Below, piece by piece: positions 55,890 to 64,000 of a stretch of DNA of 64,000 nucleotides (the first letter of the stretch is position 1; each line of letters starts with the position of its first letter). The notes beneath the pieces are model-generated. The model was not told where the DNA came from. It was given only the letters and a program-made list of their open reading frames with translations, and made no database searches. The stretch is from Rhynchopus sp. YZ270_cl-10 (Eukaryota; Euglenozoa; Diplonemea; Diplonemida; Diplonemidae), in assembly GCA_964035575.1 (NCBI GenBank), contig OZ037915.1:434001-498000 (forward strand), given 5' to 3'. Made by a program: the position numbers and the translations under genes.

Positions 55890-55936
55890 TGTCGTTTGAT
55901 GCAGGCACCTCCGACCGACCCACGATGCCAGCCATC
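55890..55936 (+). repeat. dispersed hairpin repeat, family H4
   Basis: GATGCAGGCACCTCCGACCG, ACCCACGATGCCAGCCATC; GATGCAGGCA pairs with TGCCAGCCATC. Confidence 0.65.
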
Positions 55937-56146
55937 TCTCGAAAACAATCTAAATAAAAACCAAAAAAAAAAGGGGGGCGGGGGGGGGTGAAATTGGTGC
56001 GCAACACTCCTCTGAGCGTTTGCTGATTGAATATTAGAAAGCAGCCCTAATGAAAGAATTTTATTATATTTTATTTTTGCAAGATGGACGAACCTTATTG
56101 GGCGCAGGCACAATCCTTTTCCGGTTTTTATTCTTTTTTTTTTTAT

Positions 56147-56200
56147 AAAAGTGTAGTTGCCTCGGTTTGTGTTGCCACAGTTGTGCAATCTCCACTGTCT
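56147..56200 (+). repeat. dispersed hairpin repeat, family H6
   Basis: AGTGTAGTTGCCTCGG, TTGTGTTGCCACAGTTGTGC, AATCTCCACT. Confidence 0.65.
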
Positions 56201-56635
56201 TTTTTTTGCGGAGTTTATGGGCGAAGGAGAAAAAATACCAACAGTCACCTTGATCATATAAACACACAAAAGCACACACACACATATCCCTTGTATTGCG
56301 TTAATAAAGCAGGATTGAGTAAAACAGAATTCGATATGTGGACACTCGCGGTAGTGGGTTATATGTGTGGATAAAAACAGCATTATTTGCATTGCTAAAA
56401 GATAATATTATATGACCAAAAATTGAACACAAAAAAGAACCAAGCGGACAACCGTAGTAACACCCAGCTGCCTAATATTGGACAGCTCTACTGAAGGATC
56501 GGGTGGATCGTGGCTCCCTTTAGTACTTTTCTCATAAAAAAGCATTTTGTATTTTTTTATTTTTTAAAACGGGAAAGGATGGGGATGGGTGAACCGCTCG
56601 AGACGGATGAGAGACAAAAAAAAGGTGAAGTTATT

Positions 56636-56686
56636 AATGCAGGCACCTGACTGACCCACTGTGCGATGCCAGCCATCCGGATGCAA
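56636..56686 (+). repeat. dispersed hairpin repeat, family H4
   Basis: AATGCAGGCACCTGACTGAC, CGATGCCAGCCATCCGGATG. Confidence 0.6.
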
Positions 56687-56950
56687 GCACAAGATTTTTT
56701 TTTTAATATATCGGCAAGATGCGTAACAAGCCTCATGTTGCTTCGTCACATTAATATACAGCACTCCAAATATGGAGTCCAAAAAAGTCGCCAAATTATC
56801 CCAAAAAAAAACCCCCAAAAATCTTTATTTTGGACGCCAATTTATGTAAACAACTATGTTCATTGTTACCAATTTGTGGAACAGACGCGCCTGAGAAAAG
56901 GGCGGCAGAGAGAGAGAAGAAGAGAGGCAAGAGACAATGAGAGGTAGTGT

Positions 56951-58549
56951 CTACGCACGTTGCAGGGCCTTAACCTTCTGGTCTGCGAGGTGGAATTTAT
57001 ATGCTGTTTCATAAAAGAGGCAGTCTGCACCGGTGAAGCCTGTTTGTGTGTGTTTATGTTTTGCTGTTGTTGTGGTGGTGGACAGTAGGTACATACCCCC
57101 CGACTGCACAGCGTCGTTTTCCAGCGCATCCAGAGTGTCCCTTTGACCCTTCTTCACTCTACTCAACTCCGCAACAAGCGCTTCCTTTTCGAATTGCTGT
57201 GAGAATTATTTTTTTGAAAAAATAAGCCCAAATTTCGAAAACGTTTTCTAATGTGGGGGGAAACAACATGACAGGGTTCCGTGCAGCATATTCGTGTTAT
57301 CATAGAACCTGACCCATATATATATAGGGGGCGAAGAAAGGTTGTTGGGGGGGGGGGGGCCCGGGGGGGGGGGGGGGGGAAAGCTACATACCGTGCCAAC
57401 TGTTGCAATGCAGGCCTGCACCTCTGAGACCCTCTCCTGCGTGGCTATTGCCTCCGTTTGGAGCTTCATTACCTCCTGCATCGCCTCCTCTAGCTCGCGC
57501 ACTTTGCCTTGACGCACTTCCTCGAGAATCATATTCTTTTGTTTTGCGGCGTCTGCGACTCTGTCTAGGGCAACTCTGTGGCTATAGAGCATTGCCTCTA
57601 CAGATTTTGTACGCTCATGGGCCGAGAGAGCACAGAGTTTCTGCAAGCGGTCGCCACTCATCGTCTCCAATTCTGGGAATTTCGCGGGAATCTCTGGCAT
57701 ATCGGGAAGCACAATATTCGCTGGTATTGCCGTCCGTTTTTCACCCCGCAACCGCTCCTTTGCTTCCGCCTCCACCACACTCTGAGACACATCACCCACC
57801 CTCGGAGGGGGCGCACCCAACCTCCACACAATCTCTATACTCTTAGCAATCGGTGGCTGCGCTCGGAACACTTCGCATATTTCTCTCACAACCGAGGAGA
57901 GCTCCGTTTCGTGCGTCCATTCTGAGAGCTTTTGGGATACGATCGTGGCGTTCTCTGCTAGCAAGGGGTGCTGATGGGTTGCCGCGTCTGGGGACAGCAA
58001 CGTCAATTTTGGTTTTGCCATCTTCGGAAACCCCCTCGGCAGGGTGAGAAGGAAAGAGAGTGGCGCGTCTGGGAAGATGGTCAGCTCTTCATCACCTTCT
58101 CGGGTGGAGTGGCCTTTGACGCCACCTCCCGAGGCCGCAAATTCTAGGATAAGGCTGTCATGCTGTGAGGTGTACGCCCGCGCATCGGAGGTGCCCAGAA
58201 CGATCTCTGCATCTTCCCATTCGTCGGCGTCTTTCTTTGCGGCTTTCACTTTGTCTTCTTTTGAGGGTTTTGTGGTGGATTTTTGCGCTTTTTGTTGATG
58301 CAAACTTGGCGGCATTTTTGTATCAGAAGGTCGTGTTGTGGTTGTTGGTGTAGGTCCTGCCATTTCCTGCGAAGCAGTAAACGGCTGAGGAGGAAGAGGT
58401 GCGGTCGCATTCGTCGGAAAAAACCCCAACGGTCGAAGCGGAACTGGTGGTGACAGAGACGCCCTCTTACTCCGCACCGGGGCCTCCACCTCCACCTCCT
58501 CCTGCCCCTGCTCCTGCACCTCCACCGGGCGCGGGCCCGCCATCATCAT
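56951..58549 (-). CDS. ESCRT-I subunit VPS37A-like
   Basis: Three exons, 58549-57392, 57196-57097 and 57039-56951, give 448 residues; both donors are GTATGT, and the joins are IATVGT|QFEKEAL and QSGG|FTGADCL. Residues 1-110 are Pro/Glu/Lys-rich. About 120-245 resembles a UEV-type fold (FLLTLPRGFPKMAKPKLTLL, then ELSSVVREICEVFRAQPPI), as in VPS37A. About 290-448 is a long helical Mod(r)-type region ending CLFYETAYKFHLADQKVKAL, the stretch that in VPS37 closes the domain (FL..Y...R.LYHLR..K). VPS37 acts in ESCRT-I sorting of ubiquitylated cargo at endosomes. The call rests on pattern only; TSG101/VPS23 is the main alternative. The first intron (195 nt) contains two long G runs. Confidence 0.65.
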
Positions 58550-58741
58550 TGTTTGAGAAAGGTTTTAATTTTGCGTAAAAAAAGGATAGAGCGGGGGTGT
58601 ACTAAGGTGTACTGTGTGTGTTGGGATACCCAAATGTGTGTCTGAAGGGGGAGGGGGTGATAGAGAGGTTTGCCCCTCAAGGGGCGCCTTGAATGTTGTT
58701 TGCAAGAAAGAAACAGCTGCTAGAAAGCCTAAAAAAAAGAA

Positions 58742-58786
58742 AAGTTTACAAGATGATCCTAAGCCTCTCTGTGCTTAGTCACCTTA
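58742..58786 (+). repeat. dispersed hairpin repeat, family H1
   Basis: AGTTTACAAGATGATCC, TAAGC, CTCTCTGT, GCTTAGTCACCTTATC; lies about 190 bp upstream of the VPS37-like gene. Confidence 0.65.
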
Positions 58787-59241
58787 TCATTGTTCATATT
58801 CGTTATCGCACAGCATCAGCTGCGCTGGCTTCTACTTAAAAAAAAAGAGGAGACCCCTCGGAAAGCCAAAGGGTTGGGGAAGGCTACCAACCCCGCCACA
58901 GACACACATCACGTCAAGAAGGAGAAGAAGGAAGGATCGGCAAGCTCGAGTCGAGTCAGAGCCACAGGATGCAGTGCACCCTACAGCACCGTCCTCAAGA
59001 ACAATGCCCAATAGGCAAAAGAGTAAGACCCCGTAGTCGTGAACAACCTGCCAAGAAAAGCTGCCGCGTTTCGGCCTCACCCAAAAGGGTACAGAACCAC
59101 CGACGAGTTCCTATTCTCTAAGCTGTGTGAGCAGACTAAATATGCCTTACCAAGGGCAAGATTTCTGGGAAACACTGCAGCGGAGGGAGGGACGTTCTTA
59201 ATATGAAGAGAGGAAGGGATTATTTCCGTGTTTTTGTTTTT

Positions 59242-59949
59242 CACGGCGTACGAAAGCGCTTGAAGCGTTTTTTTTTTTTCGGGGGAAAAAAAAAGCACTT
59301 TTCGCTTGATGAAAAAAAAAAAGCGCTTTTTTTTTTTTGTGTGGGGTTTTTGGTAAGGCGTACCTGTTCTCATGATTTTTTTGATATTTTGGCTGTTTTT
59401 TTGCGTTGGGGTCAGCCCCGCCGCCAGGATTTTTGAGTTTTGAAAAACTTCTGTTGATGGTCCCAAAAAAAAACCCCCTGCAATCGTAGCCTCCGGCAGA
59501 GAGACGAATATTACCCAAGCACAGTCAGAGTTCCTCCGAATCAGCGACATTCGCTCCTTCTCACTTCCTACCGGGCTGTTGTGCAGGAGGCATGTACATT
59601 GTACTCTTCCGTGGCCGGTGCAGGTGGCCGTGCACAAGCCGCAGTGGATGTCAGCCTTCTTATCAGTAAACAGCAGTCATGGCACCCAAAGGTTCCTGGC
59701 GAAGCCACGGTACGCAACATTTCTAAAAAATGTTGCCATAAAATGGCACTGCGTTCGTAATTTTTGTCAGAAAAATGCCCACAGCGGGAAATCGGCGACT
59801 ATAAATTTGGTTTGGGTCACTTGTAGTGTGGACTTAAACCCCCTTAACAAACCCCTTCAGGAAAAAAAAGCGCTTTTTCCTAAAAATTCAAGCGCTTTTT
59901 TTTTTGAAAATTTCTCAAAAAACTCCTCGAAGCGCTTTCGTACGCCGTG
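59242..59949. mobile_element. 708-bp TIR element with AAGCGCTT arrays
   Basis: Both ends read CACGGCGTACGAAAGCGCTT inward, 20 nt perfect. Identical GTTTTTGTTTTT flanks both sides (59230-59241, 59950-59961), though that sequence is low-complexity. The palindrome AAGCGCTT recurs near 59332, 59870 and 59890. It contains the CTGGCGAAGCCACGG segment also found inside the 33-kb element. No transposase. Confidence 0.75.
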
Positions 59950-60616
59950 GTTTTTGTTTTTGTTTTTGTTTTTTTTTTTTATTCCTACAAGCCAGGGCGT
60001 TCGCTATCGCCATCGTTTTTTCCTGATCGTGGCGAAATGCCAAAAAACCCGAAATTTTTGCTTTTTTACTAGTGCTTAAAATAGGTCAAAAAAAAATTTC
60101 CCGCCGGAGAGAAGCTAGTTCGTGGGGGTGAATCCCTGGTACTGAGTGGTCGAAAAAAATTTGCGATTTGCGCGTGATCCCTTCCCCAGCACTAAAACCA
60201 GCAAAACGATGGAGAATTTCATCAATCCCCCCCTCACTGAAGGTCTCTTTGTGCTGTTTAATCAAACAGATGTACAAGAGAGAGGCATCTGTCATCTGAG
60301 ACTTCATCCTTAGTTTGATTATTTTCAATCAACTAAAACGTCTCTCTGCCGTTGAAGGTAGAGTTGACACGAGTAGTGACACCTTCTATGACAGGGGGTA
60401 CGGGACACCTTCAGCAGACTGCAGGATTGAGGAGCGAGCGGGAGTGCTGGGGAAACTTCCTTTCACGGCAGGCGGGTTTGCGGGTGATTTTGAGTACAGT
60501 GGACACCCCCTCTGCGACCCCCCCTCCGGGGGGGTCGACAGGTTGGGGGGGAGAAATCTCTCTCTCATTTTTTTTTTCCCCCCATTTTTTTTTTTTTATT
60601 ATTTATTTATTTATAC

Positions 60617-61317
60617 CAGGGCAGGAGCTTGGAATATGGGTTTGGGGCAAAATCGGGTCAAATTCTGTTAAATCGGGTCAGGTCCCGAGCTTTTGTGAAG
60701 ACAAACACATGCAGAATGAGAAGGCGCGTTTCACAAAATGGTACACGTTGATGATACACAAGTGTTGCACCACCCCCGCGGAATGCATGTTGCCCTTGAC
60801 ACTGGCGATGAGGTCATCAAGGTAGGGTTGCGCAATGGAGGTGTGCAATGTGTGTATAGGCCCTCGCCAGTTCAGGTACTCTCTCTGGGCAGGTGTACCC
60901 TTCGAGCAAACGTCGGAGGGCGTTCCGTATCCCCGGCAACACTTGTCACTGTCTGAGCCCCTCTTTTGGTGTGTCACCCAGCGAGTTGATCCAATATCTG
61001 GATCGTCAGCTCGCGCCAGTAACCAACGGCTAGATCGAGTTCGGCATCCCTCTGGTTCGGGTTTGATCGGGGTGGAGCGCGCGTTTGAGGGCATTCTGCC
61101 TTCATTGAGCTTCGTGCTCGTCGCGGTGGGGTCACATAGCAGTTCCTCATCCTTCTCAGACCCCCTCATGCGACAAGTAGAGTACCCTATTTTTTGGATT
61201 TTCCCCTCAAAAATCTATAGTTTTTTTTTTTTTTTTGCCCTGACCCGTTTTTTTCCATGGGGCCGAAGGAAATCGGGTCAATCTGACCCGATTTAACCCC
61301 CAAGCTCCTCCCCTGAA
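60617..61317. mobile_element. 701-bp TIR element with 8-bp duplication
   Basis: Left end CAGGGCAGGAGCTTGG; right end in reverse is TTCAGGGGAGGAGCTTGG. Identical ATTTATAC lies at 60609-60616 and 61318-61325. ATCGGGTCA/TGACCCGAT words recur near both ends. An 8-bp duplication and CAGGG end suggest a hAT-type element. The core (60690-61190) has no recognisable transposase. Confidence 0.7.
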
Positions 61318-61324
61318 ATTTATA

Positions 61325-61436
61325 CAGGGTTTCGCCCCGGTGGGGCGAAGCCCTGGGGCGAAATAAAATGTCATTTTTTCAGGAAAAGATTTTTTTAACG
61401 AAAAAAAATATTTTTCGCCCCGGGGCGAACGCCCTG
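61325..61436. mobile_element. 112-bp palindromic element
   Basis: Left CAGGGTTTCGCCCCGG, right in reverse CAGGGCGTTCGCCCCGG, each itself part of a GC palindrome (CGCCCCGGTGGGGCG). It abuts the 701-bp element on one side and an H7 copy on the other. No clear target duplication. Confidence 0.5.
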
Positions 61437-61563
61437 CTACAAGCGTAGCTTAAAGGAGAAATAGTTCCTCAGATACGGTCGCCAATCACCCCTCAAACAG
61501 GGTAATTGTGCAATCAACGAAAAAACCTTTTTTCCTTTTACTTACCTATCAGAGTTACTATTT
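61436..61563 (+). repeat. dispersed ~125-bp repeat, family H7
   Basis: CTACAAGCGTAGCTTAAAGG to TATCAGAGTTACTATTTT; here an H5 copy follows it rather than precedes it. Confidence 0.75.
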
Positions 61564-61577
61564 TTTTTCGTTTTGTT

Positions 61578-61628
61578 TTTGAAAACTTGGTTGTATTAGT
61601 GCAGCCACCCTAGAGTGTGCTCCACTAT
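61578..61628 (+). repeat. dispersed repeat, family H5
   Basis: GAAAACTTGGTTGTATTAGTG, GCAGCCACCC, GCTCCACTATA. It has an intact GTATTAGTG site, uninterrupted by the MITE. Confidence 0.7.
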
Positions 61629-61921
61629 ATTTGCTTTTTTTTCGTTTACATCGCCAAATCGCACCAGCTCCCTATTATGGGACGACCTTCGTGGGAGAGA
61701 TAAAATTCTGTACTCAGTGTATCCGAAAAGGAGCGAGGATCAGGACGTATCGTATGCAAGGTAATACAGAAATTATTACGCGTCCACTCGACGTTTGGAT
61801 AAAGAAAACTAGAGATGAAAGGGGGTTTGGGGGGAAGAGTTTAATTCTTGAACGCATCCCCACACTCAGTCACACACACAGGAAAAAAGTTTACGAAATA
61901 ATTGTAAATTTTGGGTAGTTA

Positions 61922-61951
61922 GCAAGATCGTCTTGGAAAAGACGATCTTGC
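61922..61951. repeat. 13-bp perfect hairpin
   Basis: GCAAGATCGTCTT, loop GGAA, AAGACGATCTTGC. It lies about 400 bp past the 3' end of the cyclase gene. It could form a very stable RNA stem on either strand. Confidence 0.85.
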
Positions 61952-62346
61952 ATTCTGTATTCCTTCCAGAACACTTTTTTTTTTTTTGATAAATCTTCAA
62001 ATTTTATGGGGTGGAGAACCCTGGTTGTGCTAATTTTTTTTGTCATGAGGAAGGCAGGTAGACCACAAAAAAAAAGGGGGGGGAAAGAAATACATAACAC
62101 AGAAAATCAGTCGAAAGAAATGATTATTTTATGTACAGTGGAAACTGTACAAAATAAATAATGAAAAAACAACCCCCTTTTTTTTTTCTCTTCCGTTCAT
62201 CGCTTGAAAAAAGAATACTCTTTCTTCATAGTTCTTGTTTTTACATTGATATCCACACATTCCCTAAAAAAACAATTTGGGTCACCTTTCCGTCAATTCT
62301 ATCTTTAAAAAAAAAACCTTTTTACCCCCCCCATTGGAACTTCTCC

Positions 62347-64000
62347 TCATGATTCCTCGTTCTGTTCTTTGAGTTGATAGACCCCGGTATCGTCATCCTT
62401 CCCTTCCGGCAGCGTCAGGTATGTCATCAGCGCTGCATGAAGCGTGGCCCCAGCGGGCGGAGCGTAGAGGCAAAAGAGACTCTCCAGCTGTGCCCGCGTA
62501 CAGAGTGTCCAGCTGTTGAAGACCACTGCCCCGAGGATTGTCATGTAGATCTGCTTGCGGGCGCCGACGTTGCCGTGGTGCACTGTCCCGCTTGCGAGAC
62601 CGATGGCCTCGATGTGGTTGAGTGTTGAGAAGCGCGCCGCAAACCGGAGGGCCGTCTCTGCATGCGACGGTGCTTTCCTGCCTACGTTCCAAGCAATACA
62701 CATCCGGTTTGCCAGCAACGCTACCGCCGTACCCCCACTCTGATCCAACCCAGTCTGCACCGCGTCCACCCCAGCACTCACATCTGACAATGTCCCCACA
62801 TCCCCCAACCATATTTCAACGGTCCCTACCGTACACTTCGCCTTCTGCCCCGCCACCACTACGACATCTGAAAAGGATTGCTTCTTATCACCCAACGCAA
62901 GAGGCGACGCAAACGCTGGCGACGTAAACACACCACCTCCATTTTGCCCCGGAGAGCCATGACTACTGCAGTAGGAGCTGCTATCACACCGCGTCATGGT
63001 ATACGCTGTCAAATAAAGATGCGAACTCCCGGCAGCCTCGTTAAGGGGCGTCCCTTTCCGCCCTGCGAGAGACATAGGCCATACAAAGGAAACCCACATC
63101 TCCGAGGATATCCCCTTTAGGCTCAACTTCTCAACAGAATGGACTGCGATGCTGTCATACTCTGTTACCCATAGGTCCAACGGAATCGCGACGGCGCCAG
63201 GAAGACATACACTTTCGAGGCGAGACGCAACGTTCACAGTATGCCCAAAATAGTCGGTCCGTCCGGTCATAGTGTTGGCCTCAAGGTTGACCGCTCCAGA
63301 GTTCACCCCAATTCGAAGGTTGAGGCCTCGATAGAGCGATCCCTGAACACTGCAGACGGGGACGTCAAGGAGTTGTGGGGGCCATTCTGCTGCGAAGAGG
63401 CCTTCATGCACGCTTAAGGCAAATCGAAGACCGGATTTGGTGCTTTCAAAGGCTACCATGAAGGCGTCGCCTATGGTCTTCACTTCGTAGCCTTGGTATT
63501 GGGAGATGACGTTTCGGATGAGGGAGTTGTGTGCGCGGAGGCCATGGCGCATTCCTTCTGGTGCAGTTTCCCAGACAGAGGTAGAGCAGCGGATGTCTGT
63601 AAACACTATGGTAACGTAGGCGCCAAGCTGTCCTGGGGCGGGAATTTGGGTGCGGAAAAAATCGGTCTCAGCGTCCTCTTCCTCCTCGTTCATTGCCTCA
63701 AAGAGCGCAGCCGGGAGAAACGGTTTGTACGCGCGGAGATTCCCCTCCATCTGCCTCAGAGCGAGAAACATCATGTCGGGGAGCTCCCCTTTGCTTGCTT
63801 CTAGCATATCTGCGACCGCGTCGACATCGTATCGTGCAAGCAACCGGGTAATCTCTTCTACTGTTGATATCGTACGTTCCATGGCATTTTGTTCTCGCTC
63901 AACCTGCTGCGCAAATCGTCTCGTAATGATAACGTCAATCACACAAACACATAACGGTTCCATACTCTCAGCCAATACCCCCATTATGCTGATTGAGCAA
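62347..64000 (-). CDS. class III adenylate/guanylate cyclase, 5'-partial
   Basis: The frame is open from the right window edge, so the N-terminus is missing; the first ATG inside is 63984, giving 545 residues to the stop at 62347. The catalytic domain has VTIVFTDIRCSTSVWE (first metal Asp), YEVKTIGDAFMVAFES (second Asp), and GRTDYFGHTVNVASRLE (transition-state Asn and Arg). A second, degenerate cyclase-like domain follows: VVVAGQKAKCTVGTVEIW near its start and GTVHHGNVGARKQIYMTILG near its end, with metal Asps not evident. It makes cAMP or cGMP; which is not decided here. The first domain resembles receptor-type cyclases of flagellate protists. A membrane region may lie in the missing part. 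Confidence 0.88.
   Translation of the reverse strand, partial: CSISIMGVLAESMEPLCVCVIDVIITRRFAQQVEREQNAMERTISTVEEITRLLARYDVDAVADMLEASKGELPDMMFLALRQMEGNLRAYKPFLPAALFEAMNEEEEDAETDFFRTQIPAPGQLGAYVTIVFTDIRCSTSVWETAPEGMRHGLRAHNSLIRNVISQYQGYEVKTIGDAFMVAFESTKSGLRFALSVHEGLFAAEWPPQLLDVPVCSVQGSLYRGLNLRIGVNSGAVNLEANTMTGRTDYFGHTVNVASRLESVCLPGAVAIPLDLWVTEYDSIAVHSVEKLSLKGISSEMWVSFVWPMSLAGRKGTPLNEAAGSSHLYLTAYTMTRCDSSSYCSSHGSPGQNGGGVFTSPAFASPLALGDKKQSFSDVVVVAGQKAKCTVGTVEIWLGDVGTLSDVSAGVDAVQTGLDQSGGTAVALLANRMCIAWNVGRKAPSHAETALRFAARFSTLNHIEAIGLASGTVHHGNVGARKQIYMTILGAVVFNSWTLCTRAQLESLFCLYAPPAGATLHAALMTYLTLPEGKDDDTGVYQLKEQNEES

Larger units (their letters stand above)
54185..56950. other. spacer with minisatellite and repeats
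   Basis: No gene. Contains the 27-bp minisatellite, an H5 plus H7 pair (55305-55500), H4 copies (55890, 56636), an H6 copy (56147) and a segment near 56775-56850 (AAAAAAGTCGCC...CCCCCAAAAATC...TTTTGGACGCC) loosely resembling the MITE at 6919. Confidence 0.55.
58550..62346. other. spacer with three TIR elements
   Basis: No protein gene supported. A 95-codon plus frame at 61631-61918 (KFCTQCIRKGARIRTYRM) matches nothing I know. TIR elements and repeats are listed separately. Confidence 0.55.

Noticed and set aside
60678-61169. Reverse-transcriptase-like YLDD in a 163-codon minus frame
   Set aside because: Only the short motif fits; no other conserved blocks surround it, and it lies in the core of a TIR element.

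Overview
The window is nuclear DNA from an unidentified protist. Compact protein genes, relatively GC-rich and split by short introns, lie in long AT-rich, homopolymer-rich spacers full of small repeats. Nearly all introns that could be rebuilt by reading frame start with GTATG and end with AG. I cannot name the species. The gene set (poly(A)-binding protein, casein kinase 1, exocyst Sec6, kinesin-3, a Sec22-type longin protein, ESCRT-I VPS37, a class III nucleotide cyclase) excludes bacteria and a kinetoplastid with almost no introns; a free-living flagellate is a guess. Every intact host protein gene found is on the minus strand. The only plus-strand coding remnant is a broken tyrosine-recombinase gene.

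Layout. 1-5.9 kb: one short ankyrin gene, then spacer. 5.9-7.5 kb: secreted PI-PLC-X-like protein whose intron carries an older repeat split by a 96-bp MITE. 7.5-13 kb: spacer with a 108-bp fold-back element and a 1.35-kb element with subterminal repeat arrays. 13-15.2 kb: PABP. 15.2-19.3 kb: spacer with displaced SSU and LSU rRNA pieces. 19.3-20.8 kb: CK1. 21.3-37.8 kb: a tandem array of seven related ankyrin-repeat genes or remnants with a shared predicted nuclear-localisation N-terminus, paralogous spacers, two leader types, a broken tyrosine-recombinase element and a hAT-like insertion. 38.7-41.8 kb: Sec6. 42.36-43.07 kb: a 710-bp TIR element. 44.9-48.4 kb: kinesin-3. 49.5-50.2 kb: longin/TM protein lacking a SNARE motif. 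53.4-54.2 kb: unknown acidic-tailed protein. 54.5-54.9 kb: 27-bp minisatellite. 56.95-58.5 kb: VPS37A-like. 59.2-61.4 kb: three more TIR elements. 62.3 kb to the right edge: cyclase, cut by the window end.

How it fits together. The single-copy genes are ordinary housekeeping: mRNA 3'-end binding, signalling, and membrane traffic (exocyst, longin, ESCRT-I, kinesin). The accessory part is the ankyrin array. It looks recently expanded by duplication of gene-plus-spacer units and is now decaying unevenly through frame loss, spacer deletions and mobile insertions. The other notable layer is the spacers: several families of short dispersed hairpins, many sharing the loop CCTCTCGTG on the plus strand, plus a varied set of non-autonomous TIR elements, some with clear target duplications and empty sites inside this same window.
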